Shown: one piece after another, positions 35,540 to 47,989 of the stretch
Position numbering within the stretch: position 1 is the first letter of the stretch
Layout of the letters: each line of letters starts with the position of its first letter
Assembly: GCA_038496675.1 (NCBI GenBank)
Contig: CM076649.1
Coordinates: forward strand, 21,800,090-21,864,089
Length of the DNA: 64,000 nt
Direction of reading: 5' to 3'
Source: Rachycentron canadum
Lineage: Eukaryota > Chordata > Actinopteri > Carangiformes > Rachycentridae
Notes under the pieces: model-generated
Database searches by the model: none
Seen by the model: the letters and a program-made list of their open reading frames with translations, nothing else
What the model was told of the DNA's origin: nothing
Made by a program: the position numbers and the translations under genes

Positions 35540-36035
35540 TGAGCTATTGTACGCTTTGCTATTGCTATGTAACCAACATTAGCATTGAAGAGGTTATCTC
35601 TACCTTTCTATTGTTTTCTACCGCTGAATGTAGTTTCTAATCTGGAGCAGGTGGTGGTGATTATTGCTTCAGCTTCAACCTCCGGAGTTTACTTACCAGT
35701 CTCGAAGAAATGTTGTGAGTTTCGAATCAGACCGTGATCCTTTACTCGCCACGAGCCTTTTCCAGTGGTGGAAGGCAATTGCATTTTCTCGTTTAGCTTC
35801 TGTTTCAATCACTTGCTCTACTCAAGGTAGCATGCTAACCAGCCGTGTTGTCACTTTCCAATACCGAGTCACTGGAGCCTTCAGTCTGAACTGAAGAAGT
35901 AGCTGCTCAGAGAGTGTTTTATAACCTCTCGTCCTCTAAAAGCAACACTGGCTGCAGCTCCTGGCAAAGCTAATAAGTAAACTGTGTTTAATACCAATGC
36001 TGGCTACGAAGCAATAGCAAAATTACAAATAGCTC
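35540..36035. mobile_element. MITE with long terminal inverted repeats (family D)
   Basis: The left end reads gagctattgtacgctttgct from 35541 and continues attgctatgtaaccaacatt. The reverse complement of the right end (36033 downward) reads gagctatttgtaattttgct and continues attgcttcgtagccagcatt. The ends agree at most positions over about 50 bp, including the perfect 12-mer tttgctattgct (35555-35566 and 36010-36021). Element length is about 495 bp with no coding content, so it depends on a transposase made elsewhere. Target duplication is not clear. The superfamily is unknown; hAT-like is a guess. Confidence 0.8.
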
Positions 36036-37759
36036 CTTCAATAACTCAATCTACAGATTAGAAGATGTAACAAAATGTGTATGGTCCCTGTTGTGAAGTA
36101 TCACGACCGCTTTCTGGCTGTTAGTGTCACCCATAGCTTATAGAATGGCACCATTATTACCTTAAAAATTCAATGTTGATTGACTGCATAAAAACCAAAA
36201 TATGTAAAATGTTAAATTCTCCCTTTTAGGTCACTACATAGATCTGTATGTTGTAGCAGAGAAATACAAGATAAAATAGATAAAAAGAATGGGATATCTG
36301 CTGAATAAATAAGAAATATCCATACTGGTTCAGTCATTAGCTACTGGGTGTCTTCTATCATGACACATGTACGATTCAGAAATTGCATCACCAAGAACTG
36401 CTCTTGCAGTAGAGTGAGTGTGCGCCAGTGGCTGGGGCAGGAAAGGAGGCCAGTGAAGGCAGGGAAGAGAAAATAATGTCACAAGACAGGAAAAAAAGAT
36501 GTAACAGCACTCGATGCAACTCAGCACAATTACTCACTCACACTGACACACACATACAAGTAACTCCCAGGATGCCGTTGGCCAGCTGTTTAAAAGGTGT
36601 CCTCAGAGAGTGCGTCCTAACCCCCACCACCCTACCGTACCCTACCAGTGTCACCTGGCCCTGTCACAGCCAATCAGAATGGCCATTAATCACACCTCAT
36701 GCAAATGCTGTCACCCTGCTCCAGCTCCAGCTCCATCCCTCTCTCCTCCCGCCCTGCTCTCTCACTTGCCTTACCTCCCTTGGCTCACCAAGCATACCCT
36801 GAAATCAGGAAATGTCTTTTCCTCTCCTTTTGCTGCTGACATTCCTCTCCTTGCCACCACTAATGGCCCCCCACCTACAGCACAGAGATGAAAATGTTAG
36901 CCCTGCTTCTAGCTGCTTCAGCAAAGAGCTCCTCTGACTCTGTGCCTTACATAAGCATTCAAAGAGGTTTGAAAGGAGGAAACCTACAACTGGCTGATGA
37001 GGAGGACTGAGGCAACAGCCCACATTTTAGACATCTCAGTAAATGTGACACGACCAAAAACATGTGGACAGGTGATTATTATGCCCATGCGTGATTTAAC
37101 ATGCAAGGACAAAACATGGGTAATAAATATTCAACTAGAGACAATTTAGCTTTCACTTTCACAATAAACTGCTCCAGGAGAAATACTAAAATCCATTTCA
37201 TCTGAGATCCAGGCCCCCTCAAATGTCAAATCACCATCACCGTGTCATTCCATACTAACATACTCAATACTTAGCAACCCCACTGAATGCATTTTAGACA
37301 ATAATCAGCCATACAAAGTAAAGTAACACGGTGTCAAAATAAACTTATGTGTGAATGTGTTGGTGCAAGCATCATGTGACCAAGGATAAACAAGTGGGCA
37401 TCCCCTCAATGCCTGGTGTTTCGTCGAGTTGCGACCTTGGCGCGAAAAAGACTAAGCGGTGTGTACCAGTGTCCCAGAACCAACCTCCCTAACAAGTTAG
37501 ATCCACTCCGGTATCACCCCCAGCAGTATGCTGGCTACAAGCTAACTCCACGTGAGGCTAGGTAATATTTTGCTATCATTGGCAGCATGCTGTTTGACCC
37601 ACCAAGGAAGCTAGCAACATTGTCATACTATAAAACAATATTCACTCCATCTTGGTGATTTACCAAAACAAACCAGCCTGTTCAGCCAAATCATCTTAAC
37701 AACCAACACACCATAAACTATTGTTAAAAAGCGCAATAGGTTCACACAAGTTTTGCACT
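36036..37759. other. Non-coding DNA, possible regulatory block at 36590-36830
   Basis: No gene recognised. The 36590-36830 block is GC-rich and unique, with 'cagccaatcagaatggccat' (CCAAT-like) and TTAATCAC; its 124- and 93-codon frames overlap each other in different phases and show no domain. Confidence 0.35.
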
Positions 37760-38085
37760 TACCTCCGTCCTACCCGCTCACCTTTCTTCTTCCATCCACT
37801 GGAACTGACTGCACTGTCAGCAGCCAGTTCCGCCAACCTATTGCCAACCTCTACTGGGTAGACCTCGGGTTTCCAACCACGCTCCTCTGCCTCGGTTGCC
37901 AACTCTCACAGCCCATTTCCATTATGTCCTCCCATTGTGTTGTCAGCTCCACAAAATACACAACCCACTGTGTTTCTGGCCATGACACAAGATCCGGTCG
38001 TAGATTAGTGGTAGCTGTCTCCTGAGGGACTATGAGCTGTTTTACTAAATTTAGGCTCAATTCCATCCCACCCCCCAACACCCTT
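37760..38085 (-). mobile_element. C-terminal fragment of a fish retroelement ORF
   Basis: The minus-strand frame contains NLRPDLVSWP (LRPD codons at 38003-37992), then VVYFVELTTQWEDIMEMGCE (VELTTQWE at 37952-37930), followed after a frameshift by ERGWKPEVYPVEVGNR (37879-37838). This order, 'LRPDIV', 'vELTvPWEe..e.a.E', 'GW....pVEVG.rG', matches the end of large reverse-transcriptase ORFs widely annotated in fish genomes. The RPD and ELT residues look like a restriction-type nuclease fold. The match is from memory of the pattern. The frameshift and lost flanks show the copy is dead. The RT domain expected upstream (38090-39500 on the minus strand) is not recognisable, so the fragment is probably 5-prime truncated or heavily rearranged. 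Confidence 0.65.
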
Positions 38086-39483
38086 TCTCTACTCAGTCTG
38101 ACTCAGACTCATTAAGTACCATTCCAAACCAATTAGCTTTAAGTCAGAGTGGGTAATAAAGCCCTCAAACAGAGTCAATGCTGGCTTACTTACTACATCC
38201 CTTGAATGATGGAGCAACAAAGTTTAAGATCGATACATTGGTTTAATGGAAGCTAATAAAAGTTGACAAAAAAAAGGAAGAAGGAAGACAAAATATCAAA
38301 TGTTGTAAAAAGCCAAAGGACCCAGAAAAGTCTTTGCCTTCCAGCAGATCTCGCCTGCCAGCAGGTAAAAAGTAGCACAAGTCGCCGTGGCCGAAAAATG
38401 CTGACAAGACAACCATGCCGAGGAAAAGCTTCTATTTCACCTCACTTCACACGTTTGGAGATTGTCTTCATGTACCGAAGTGAGGCCTATCGTTCCATCC
38501 AGTCTATCAAGACCAAGAGAGCAGTAAAGGCAGACTGACTTTGGATGCTACAAGACTCACTTGAACATCCTCCATGCCGCAACCCATGCAGCAGTCCGTT
38601 GCCCATACCAGGATCCAGCCCAAGGTGAGCAGAGCGCAACAGCATCCTGCCACATATTCCTCCAGACCCTGCTAAAACAGGGTGACTGTGGCATGGGCAG
38701 ATGGAAGTGACAAGCTACTGCTTGATTTTAAAAAGGGGAAAAACAGACCTTTGGACTCTAAATATGTATTTTTCTTTTTTAATCATGTGTTTAAAAGTAG
38801 TTTGCAATTTGCATGTTATAATTCCTGCTTTCATGTGCAGCTCATCACATCACATGTCACATACAATGCAGTGGTAAAGAACTGAAAATAAAACTTGAAA
38901 CAATATGATGTCAATATTCAGTTGTGGTTTTTGATTGGTTAGGGAGATCCTACCCTAGGGAGGACAGAAGTAGCCTGCCCTCTCCCCTCTTGTCGCTCAA
39001 TCGGAATTTCAATAATCATAAGCACATCAGAAGTTGCCCCAAGCATAAATGTAATCCTATCTGTTTCCATGCTCCACACCTCCCTCCAGCTAAGTTTCTT
39101 CTTTGCTACCTTCTTCCACCTCACCTATTCCTGTAAAGGTCCTGTGTTGCCTGAGAGACTGGCAGCCTCTCTTGGCATATAAATCCCCCTCTATAACCAC
39201 TTCCCTTCTGTCTCAAGTAGCCGACGATATGTTTGGACCAAACCCAGTCTAGATCTGCCCTTCCTGGGTTTCACTTCATTCCAGCTGAGACTGCTGGCAC
39301 TGTACTTGACTGTGCTGGAAGTTAGTATTTCACTTATGGTATGTGGTGCTCTGGTAGGTCGTATGGAACTGCCCTGACTTCTGCCGTGAAAATATTCCCT
39401 CAGTAGTCCTTTGACTATGTCCACTCTGATGCATGTGGTTCAGAGCTCTACCACGTGCAAGTTTGTGTGTTTCAAGCATCCGA
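38086..39483. other. Non-coding or unrecognisable element remains
   Basis: May hold further pieces of the retroelement to its left, but no RT motif is visible on the minus strand. The 91-codon plus-strand frame at 38263-38538 and the 77-codon minus frame at 39424-39191 have no recognised domain. Confidence 0.3.
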
Positions 39484-42273
39484 AAAAAAAAAAAAAAACC
39501 TGGTAGTCCAGCTTTCTCACTGAGGTGTCAATAAAGTAATTCCTCTTTAGGTAGCTTGAGAGTCACTACACTAAAGAGAATTTAACTGTCTACACTGAGA
39601 AAGCAATTTGGCCTAAACTGTCCTGCATCAACAGAATCTTACTCCTTAGGAATAACGATCTCTCCTAGCCCTCGCCAAGACCTGGGCATACACCATGCCG
39701 CCCGAACAAGCCTCCAAAAAAACGTCAACACGTCTGGATCATTCTTACGAAGCCTACAGGGCACACCATTAGGCTGGGGGTGGGGGGTTGGGGGTGGGGG
39801 GTAACCAGTTCACTTTGTGTTTCTCCCCATCACTCCTCTCTTTCCCTGGTTACCAACTCTTACCTCTCTATCCAGCTGCATCTGCTTTCTGCTTTCTCAT
39901 CAGTAGGCAGGGCTGCTGATATCCTATGAATTGACTTAAGGACTGATCAGTAGGACTTTTCCTTGGTCTAGTCTAGGGTGCTTGGTGCTAAAAGCACAGA
40001 GATATGTTCACATTTCTTCGGCCATATAGTGTACAAAGAGCCCCCAAAGAGTATCTACGACTCATCATATCATAAGACTCATACTAGTGCAAAGAAAGTC
40101 TCGGTCTTGGGTCATAAACTGTGTGGACATCTCCAGGTGCACAATCTATTTTGGTTCATGTTGGTGCAAAAAAAGGTAACAATAGATGGGAGGATGCAGT
40201 GACTCATAAATACACTCTCAGCCAGTCACTGGTGTCATTGCAATGAGACAGCTGTGTCAGTCACAAGAAAACATGACAACGACAGCTCAACAAATTGAAA
40301 GTCGCTTCTTCAGGAAGTTATAGCTTTGTCTGGACGCTGCAAGAGCACACACAATGTGAACACAACACCACAGGCAGGTGGGGTGGGTTTATACTTTGTG
40401 CAGACTTTGTACAGTGGTGATAGAAATAAATAACCCTAAAAAATATGTTGACAAAGCCGTCTAGATGGCAGCATTGATGGTCACATCGTTAAAATGTGAC
40501 ACGGCAGCGTTTGCACAAAATAAAAAGTCACCGATACTGATAAACCGCCCAAATCTGACGTCTCCCACAAAAACAGGCCAATATCAAACTGTGGTGCGTG
40601 TGCTTGTTTTGAAACAGCCATGTGTCATTTGCACATTTGACATAATGACGCTCACGCTCTCTGGCACGGCCCTTCTCAAATTACCTGAAATAATATCTGC
40701 GCCGCTGCCTTCGGATGGCTGCAGGTACTTGATGAACTGGCAGAGAGGAGTTTCGCACAGTAAACAGTAACGCAGCTGTGGAGAACGGATACTATAAGGA
40801 TCAATCAAACTCTCATATAGATCAATGCAGACAGACCCCTGACCAGTCTCACTGCTCTCAACAGATGGTTGGAGAGTGTTTAATTCTATAGTTTATTTGG
40901 ATTTCAAACATCATTCTATCATTGCTGCAACTTTATTTTAAGTATGTAATGTGGTCTTGTTAATAAAAAAAATTCACAAGAGTGGCCTCGAGATAATGTT
41001 AGGCATCAGTTCTCTGCACACACAGACACAATTCCAACAAAATACCGGCTTTGTGTGCTATTCATTTACCACACAAAGCTAATTTCAAGGCCTGGGCCCT
41101 GGCTGTCTCACATTTTATTTTCGAGGTTTTCATGTGATACCTGTTTTTTTCTAACCTTTATTAAGATTAGTTATACAATTTTAAACCTGCTAAGTTTTCT
41201 ACACTTTTTGAGCTTTTGATTTCATAAAGAGGAGAGCGGTTCCCGATGAGAAGCTTTGTTACTAATCGAAAGGCTCATTTTTCCTTGCATACTGCCGCTT
41301 TAATACTGACTTAAAGCCATTGCTTTCCATTTGTATCATGATGGTATGAAAATCGGCTTTTAAGGCCTTGAAACCTGCTTCGGTGAGGTAATCCATCACC
41401 GTCAACATCATGTCACCTTTTATTCTTGTCAATGCTAAATTATTGTGGCATGGTAATGTAGCTGAAAGTGCTGATTGGTTTGAAAAGTCTGCACTGTATA
41501 ACCGCACAGCACTAACTTTAACGAAAATAAAAGCAGACCCAGAGTTCATTGTGATGGATTACTGGAGTTAAACGCGTTTCAGGTCTTTTCAGGTGCTGGT
41601 TTTTACAGTCTGATGAAATGAGTGGAAACCCCTCTCTCTTCTTGGGGGGTTGGAACAACACAACAACAACAACACATCCAGCTTCTTTGGCACATTAAGC
41701 TTCATCACTGAGGTGCGCACAGGGAAACGATCTGGCAGCCACGTGAAATGTGTCATAGTCAACAAAGTCAGTCTGAAGGGTTTACCCACCAGCTGAATGT
41801 AAACTGAAGGCAACAGCTTCAAGGTCTTTGATAAATTCAGGAAGCTCCTAAACATCAGCAGCAACTTTGTATTCTCATCAAAACACTCGCATCAGATAAT
41901 TTATTGGTCTGATCGCAGAGCGAGCTGCTGTGATAGTGAAAAATTTATTCACCCACGAATCTGATAAAAGTCTAATTATGGTCACTGCTCATCAGATTAT
42001 TGTAAACCGATTATATCTCACCTTTCATCCCTCGCCTGTCACTTATTCCCACATCTACTTCCTATTCCTGCTCTCGTGCTGTTCATTCAGGTATTTATTG
42101 ATTTTTTTTTATTTGCAGCCTGATGCTCATATGAAAAGAAAGTTTCCTCTGTAATCAACTTTTGAAAATGTATTTAAAAAGGGAAAAACTGAAATATAAC
42201 GGAAATGAGGTGGACAGACACACACCTTCTATATCAGGTCTTACAGCTGGTGATGCAGATCAGAGCAGAGACC
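39484..42273. other. Non-coding DNA, no gene recognised
   Basis: A run at 39483-39498 and G-rich tract at 39776-39803. The rest is unique-looking AT-rich DNA in which short frames show no motif. Confidence 0.4.
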
Positions 42274-42385
42274 ATGAGGACGAAGGAGCTGGATAAGGAT
42301 ACACAGAAATGAGCCCGGAGCTCAGTGGCCGATGTCATTCTGACATGGAGGAAGTTTGGAACAAAAAGGACTCTTCCTTACCAGA
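42274..42385 (+). mobile_element. Tc1-like transposase N-terminal fragment
   Basis: The plus strand encodes MRTKELDKDTQ from the ATG at 42274, matching the start of Tc1 transposases of fish ('MRTKELSKD..'). After an internal deletion and stop it continues VADVILTWRKFGTKRTLP, the end of the DNA-binding domain. About 25 codons between the two parts are missing, and nothing of the catalytic domain follows. The flanking left sequence ('agagcagagaccatgaggac') also resembles the leader of these elements. It is a short dead relic in a third orientation and lineage context compared with the other Tc1 pieces. Confidence 0.7.
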
Positions 42386-44017
42386 TTTTCTCATCAGGCT
42401 GCGACTTGACAAAATGTGAAAAATATGACAGGGTCTGAAGACGAACGCAGCGTATTGTCACATTGAGTCTCCTTTAATGTTGAAATGCGTAAGTGATGAT
42501 AAACTAGGTGAACAAACAGGAATGCGCCACGGCATCGCATCCTCACCATTACCCCGTGACAGCCATGACGAGTGAGGTTCATGAATGTGCTCAGAATGGG
42601 AGTTCACACCTCCATCACCCTAAAAGCATAGCTCCTCCTGGGCAAATGTTGCACGAACACAAGTGGACGTTGTGTGTGAAACTTGAGTTTAGTTACTCAA
42701 GTAGTAAATTTAAAAATACATATTCAAAGGTACATTTTTTTTATGCCAAAACATTGTTGTATTGTTCCACATTTACAGAACCCGACGGTTCTTAAAAAAC
42801 CTGCTGATTGACCGTAAGACCTGGAGAATAAAAATCTGTAGAAAATGATACACAGCTGATAGAAATGTCCATAAAACACAAATGAATCAACAAAATAGTG
42901 GCTTTGATTAATTTATTTTTTTTTCTTTTTTAAGCAGTGATGAAGTCTGGTTATGGAAAACATCGCAAACAAAGGAATCTTTCTTTAGTCCTTCACCTTC
43001 AAACATGGACTGACCTGTTTGACTGAAAGCTCTGCTTCACACTAACAGGTACTTCATAGAGATGTGGAGTCAAAAGCACAATATTTGTCTTTAAAGTGTA
43101 AAAGAAAATTACAAGTACAGTGAATGTACTTTTTCGAGAAGTAATTTCACTCCTAGATTACCCATAAAGCCTCAGCTTTTCTTGCTATGGATACTAAGCT
43201 GACCAGCGCACCTGTCGCAGCAGGAATGACACTGAGTTTTCAGCTAAGATGAGTGTGTGTTTTGTGCCCAAACTCCTCTTCAGTTCTTACAGTCACAGGT
43301 TTGTACCTTCAAGACAGATATTTTATTATTATTCATCATGGCCGCCCGGGCTTCGACTCTCAGACCCAAACCTGGTACATAATCCACCAGTCAAATGTTC
43401 CGTTTGCCACAAACGGGGGCATCATAGATAAACACACGCTACAGCAAATGGACATACTCCTCATAGACACACATTTAAACAACACATCATTCAAAGTCTC
43501 TCACCATGGATCTGGAGTTAGTTTTCATTATTCAGTGCATTCATACAACAGTACTTGGATCTCGAACAGGGGATTAATGCACACACACATACACACACAC
43601 GCACTTACTGAGAAAGGCAACGTGACAAAAACTCCCCCGCACCACCACTGGCAGTGATGAGGACAGTGTACATGTATGAATAACAAGGTTCCTTACCTGG
43701 ATGTGTCCAGTGTCCAAAGGATCAGAGTCAAGAGAACAGAGGGAGACAGAACAAAACAAAGAGACGGTTAGTGTGAGTCAGAATATCTGCGGAAAGAAGC
43801 ACAAAAACAAAACATCGACGGGGCGCATTAGTGTCCCCGTACCCAAAAATACCGTTGTCGCCATTTATCCACACCTACAGCACACAAACACCTCAAGGCT
43901 GAAGAAACTCTTTCAAAACCTCACTGAACGCACCACAAAAATGTAATCATGCGGCGCAGAAACCAGGCTGTTTGTTCCATTTATTGGAAATCCTGTGCAA
44001 ATGTGACAGAATCAACG

Positions 44018-44020
<3 letters not shown>
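42386..44020. other. Non-coding DNA, nothing recognised
   Basis: T-rich tract near 42915-42932 and a CA-rich stretch at about 43580-43602. The 134-codon frame (43253-43657) overlaps a second phase and has no domain. Confidence 0.4.
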
Positions 44021-44052
<32 letters not shown>

Positions 44053-44053
44053 A
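44021..44053. repeat. Compound (CG/AC)n microsatellite
   Basis: acgcgcgcgc followed by about 12 AC units, a sequence type with Z-DNA-forming potential. Confidence 0.93.
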
Positions 44054-44818
44054 ATCCGGCTGATACAGGTAAATGTGCCTTCACGGTTTTCACACACTGC
44101 TACCACAGCCGCTGTTTGTGCTGTTAGTTAACAGGATCCCTGTTATTAAATGTGACAATTATGCACACAGTTTGATTGACACAAGCCAGCATCCAAGTTT
44201 TGATGCGTCCTCTCTGATGAAACGAGTGTCTCTGTGGGCCCGGCAGCAGCTCGGGGTTTGACTCTGCAGAGCCTCGTGCGCCATCGTGTTCAGCCCACCA
44301 CTGCATACGTGCTTCCAAATATCACGTCACCTTTAGGGCCTCATTGCTCGGTGATGGGTTGAGCTGAGGCATGAACAAGGAAAAGCTTCAATGTGGCTCG
44401 AAAAGGGTTAATAATTTTCTGCGGGAAAAAAAAAAAAAAAGACAAGTATTTAATCAAATAAATTACAGGGGAACTCCACTGATTTTAAAGGTCAGTTCAT
44501 TAGTCAGAGAAAATAACCTTGATCATGAATAAACCCTAATGGCTAATGTGCTCAGGCTACACGTTCCAACAAACCATGTGATGAAAAAAATCAGGGCATG
44601 ATGTTTAAAAGATGTGTGTTTAGCATGGAGGGAGTGTCTGACACAAAGATGCGATTGCTTGCATTATGGGAAAGGTAGGATACAGGTAGTTTGGAGGTTG
44701 GTATTTCAGATTACTTTCCTCAATACTGGGATGGTATAATTCCCTCATCAAGACTGGATTAACCATTATGGAAAGCAGGCGTTTGCCGAGGGTCCTAAGA
44801 CCCCTAGAGGGCCCAGGC
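44054..44818. other. Non-coding DNA, nothing recognised
   Basis: A run of about 15 As at 44426-44440. No gene or RNA recognised. Confidence 0.4.
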
Positions 44819-44861
44819 AACATATCTGGTTCATTTGCTCTTTACGTGAACCAGATATGTT
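44819..44861. repeat. Perfect 15-bp inverted repeat (hairpin)
   Basis: Arms aacatatctggttca (44819-44833) and its exact complement at 44847-44861 surround a 13-base loop. The flanks carry no known element ends. Confidence 0.93.
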
Positions 44862-46269
44862 CTTTCTTTCCCAGGCGTAGGAAAAGCTAACATTAGCGGT
44901 TAGCACAGAGAAGCTTGTAACGACGGCCTGCTTCCTTTAGCGCCGACGAGTGGCCTGTACAAATGCAGAGGATGCACCTCAGTTAAACCCGTTCCCACAT
45001 TATCTGAGAGTAAAAGTCCATTTTGCTGGATTGTAAAAGCATTTAGTCTTGTCTGTGAATGTATGGCTTTATGGTGGCTCACGTTGTGAGAGTGACAGGT
45101 TGTTTTCCTGTTGCAAAAAGGACTGGTGACCTTTTTTCCCCGTCTATGGACTTCCTCGGTGGTGGCTCGATAGAAATTATTGAAGTTCCTTTTCACGATC
45201 CCAGGGCATTTGAATGTTGATGCACAGCGATGTGTAATTGTGGCACTGTCCTCCATATGCTGCTTTCCACTTCTACTCCACTCCACTTGCTACATTACAT
45301 TTATTTGACAGCCACAGCTCCTCTGTGGCCGCATCACTGTCTGCCCGCAATGGATGGTGAGCTGAGAAGATAATCGGGGGCCCTCACCCGTCCATCACAG
45401 ACCTCTCAAACGTCACATCACCAAGGCAACTGTCATTGTTGCAGAGTCTTCCTGCCCCTCCCAGAGACTGTTCAGCCTCCCGCTGAGTGCAGCTTGATCC
45501 CAGAAAGGAAAAAAAAAAGACTTTCCTTTATATCAGTGGTGAAACACACAGAGAGAAGGGGAAAACACACCAATTGCACATCGGGCCAAAACAAATTGCG
45601 CCCGAGTTTTCCATCTTTTGCTGCTTAGTTCAATCAGCAGAAAGAACCATTCTACAGTAACACCTCAGGAAGTTCATTAGGTGTAATAAAGCAGTCACTA
45701 TGCTGGGCCCTCACACATCCCTGCGTACCACGAAACGCTCTGCAACCTCATTTAATCTTTGTGATTTTAACACAGTGCGCCGTGTCCGGCTTTAAGGCTG
45801 GAAACGCAGGGCATTTAAACTTCGTGTAGTTGTATTTCTTTTGAGAATCTGACACAGGACTTGGTGTCTCACCAGCACAGAGCCAACACAAAACTGAGAA
45901 TTATGTGGAGAGCACAGTCACAGCTAAGAAACACTGAATAACAATGGAAACTGAAAGTTATCAGTCAAGTCATCAAGGTCCAATTTGACATTGGAGGAAA
46001 AAAACAGTTTCCTTTGCAGCAGCTGAGAGGCATCAGATAGAGTCTTAGGGGAATGCAGAAGTTACAATCCACCATTACTGGTATAATGATGGGTCCTTTC
46101 AGTGCTGAGGGACAACGCAAAAAGTCTTCAATCTCGCAAAGAAGCTACAATCTCTTTTTTTTTTTTGTTCTTAGATATCCACCAGTAGTGGGTCTCACGG
46201 TGCAAAACCGTTTGCTCATTGGAATGAAAATCCAATGGGACGTATGAATTTCCTCAACACGTTCCGTGG
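44862..46269. other. Non-coding DNA, nothing recognised
   Basis: The 128-codon minus-strand frame at 45286-44900 has no recognised domain. A T run lies at 46155-46165. 46050-46269 could be an eroded continuation of the Tc1 element to the right. Confidence 0.4.
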
Positions 46270-47270
46270 CAACATAACATTTTTGTCCTGGGTATGAAAT
46301 TATTGAGAGTCCTGCTGGTTCCAAACTTCTTCCAATTTCACAATTACTGAGGCCACAGTGCTCCTGGGGAAACTCAAAGCTTTAGAAATGGTTTTATAGT
46401 GTTGCCCTGATCTATGCCTCGCCACTATTTCATTGCAGCGGTCTACAGAGAGTACCCCGGACTTCATGGCCCGGCTTTTGTCCTGACACGCAGTGTGAAT
46501 TGTGGGGGCTTATATACACAAGTGTGTGCCTTTCTAAACTAATTTGCCACAGGTGGAGGCCAATCAAAAACAACAACAACAACAACAAAAAAAAAAAAAA
46601 AAACTCTGATGCTCTGGCAGCCGAGCACAACAAAGAAAATACTGGAAAATAAGAGAAAATAACTGATCAGAAACAAACAGGATTAAAACACAATGTTAAG
46701 GTTTAATTTCACATGACATCGTGTGGTTATAATGAAGGATATTTACATGTGTAAAAACTATGAGATCTTCTTTGATATAATCAAACACTACTATAATACA
46801 AAGACACAAAATGTGCATCAGTTTGATTTTATTTTGTCTTGCGTAATTGTTCAATATTGACGGTCACACATTCAAACATTTGATGTATCTTTTGAAATGA
46901 TCAGAATATCGTTGTATGGTTGGGAATCCGGTTAATATTGGCACTTTGTTTTAGATCATATGGAGTATGAAGCTTTTACATGGAACTTTAAATAAAAATC
47001 AAATTAAACATACAATGGTGAAAAAATTAGGAAACACACATGATGTGTTTAATTAAAAATATTTTTAGAGCATCTACAAAAGTGCCATACATAAAGTTTC
47101 ATACCATTACTGTAACACAGATGTTTTATGCACAGATTACTTTTTTTTCCAATAATGTGTTGGGTGCGTACATGTATGTTTTTTTACATGACACTGGGAG
47201 GAAAAATTCAAGCGAAGAGGACACATCAGGCCACATTTTGAAGTTCCGCAGAAAAAGGGTCTGAATACTT
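46270..47270 (-). mobile_element. Truncated Tc1-like transposon (5-prime part)
   Basis: On the minus strand the transposase starts at the ATG at 46467: MKSGVLSVDRCNEIVARH, then RSGQHYKTISKAL, then FPRSTVASVI, the helix-turn-helix DNA-binding region of Tc1 transposases. A one-base shift then restores KKFGTSRTL. The catalytic domain is absent. To the right (upstream of the gene), 'gtgtgtgcctttctaaacta' (46522) and 'ccacaggtggaggccaatc' (46547) match the leader of the same family, and 'ggtctgaatacttttgtaag' (47257) resembles its terminal-repeat region. Roughly 600 bp between those landmarks is AT-rich and not recognised, so a further insertion or drift is likely. The copy is inactive. Confidence 0.82.
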
Positions 47271-47319
47271 TTGTAAGCGAGCTACTTTAATTTTAGAATT
47301 TTTATAAATTGAAAAAAAA

Positions 47320-47344
47320 AAAATATATATATATATATATATAT
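47320..47344. repeat. (TA)n microsatellite after an A run
   Basis: A run at 47311-47322 followed by about 12 TA units. Confidence 0.93.
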
Positions 47345-47989
47345 CGTTTGCCATCATTTCTCGTTGAGCGTAGAATGGTAATGCATTCCTTTATTTCCCA
47401 TCGAATCTACAGCACAATGAAGTGCAAAAAGTTAAGCCTTTCTAAAGGTTCTGTATGTCCTTGCTACATAGTGTTAGACATTGTGAGTTGTCTTTTTCGT
47501 ACTTTGCATTTACTTGTTCATTCACATATGTGTGTATTTGCAGTCTTATGATGCTCGCCACGTCACATCTCCATGCGCATACATGAGTCCTTGAAAATCA
47601 AAGAGTAAGGATTTCTTCTTCGACCAGTGATGGTGAACAATCACGTATGGTTAAATCCACCGGGGAGGTGACAACACGCACTATGCGTCCACAAAAACAT
47701 GTTGTGTTTGGAGTAAAAGGCCTTGGCTTAAGCTCTGTTGCTCTCACACTGCTTGCTGTACTGTCCGCCCACACTGTGCGACCCATAGCCGTGCGCAACC
47801 AGTCCATGCCCCTTCCCAGGGGTGCAAAAAAGTACAACAAACATGTAGAGGCAGGTGCAAAGAAAATAAGAACGTCAGAAGAAAACAACAGCTATGGGCC
47901 ACGATATAACCGAGCATCAGAGGTGGACTGTACTGTCAGAGCAGTACGCAAGTCATTCTTTTCCCCTTTTAGAGCAGATTTGCCTTGAA
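47345..47989. other. Non-coding DNA with opposing unexplained frames
   Basis: A 113-codon plus-strand frame (47647-47988) overlaps a 96-codon minus-strand frame (47598-47888). Neither has a domain I recognise. Slightly GC-richer than its flanks. It could be a decayed mobile element. Confidence 0.3.
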
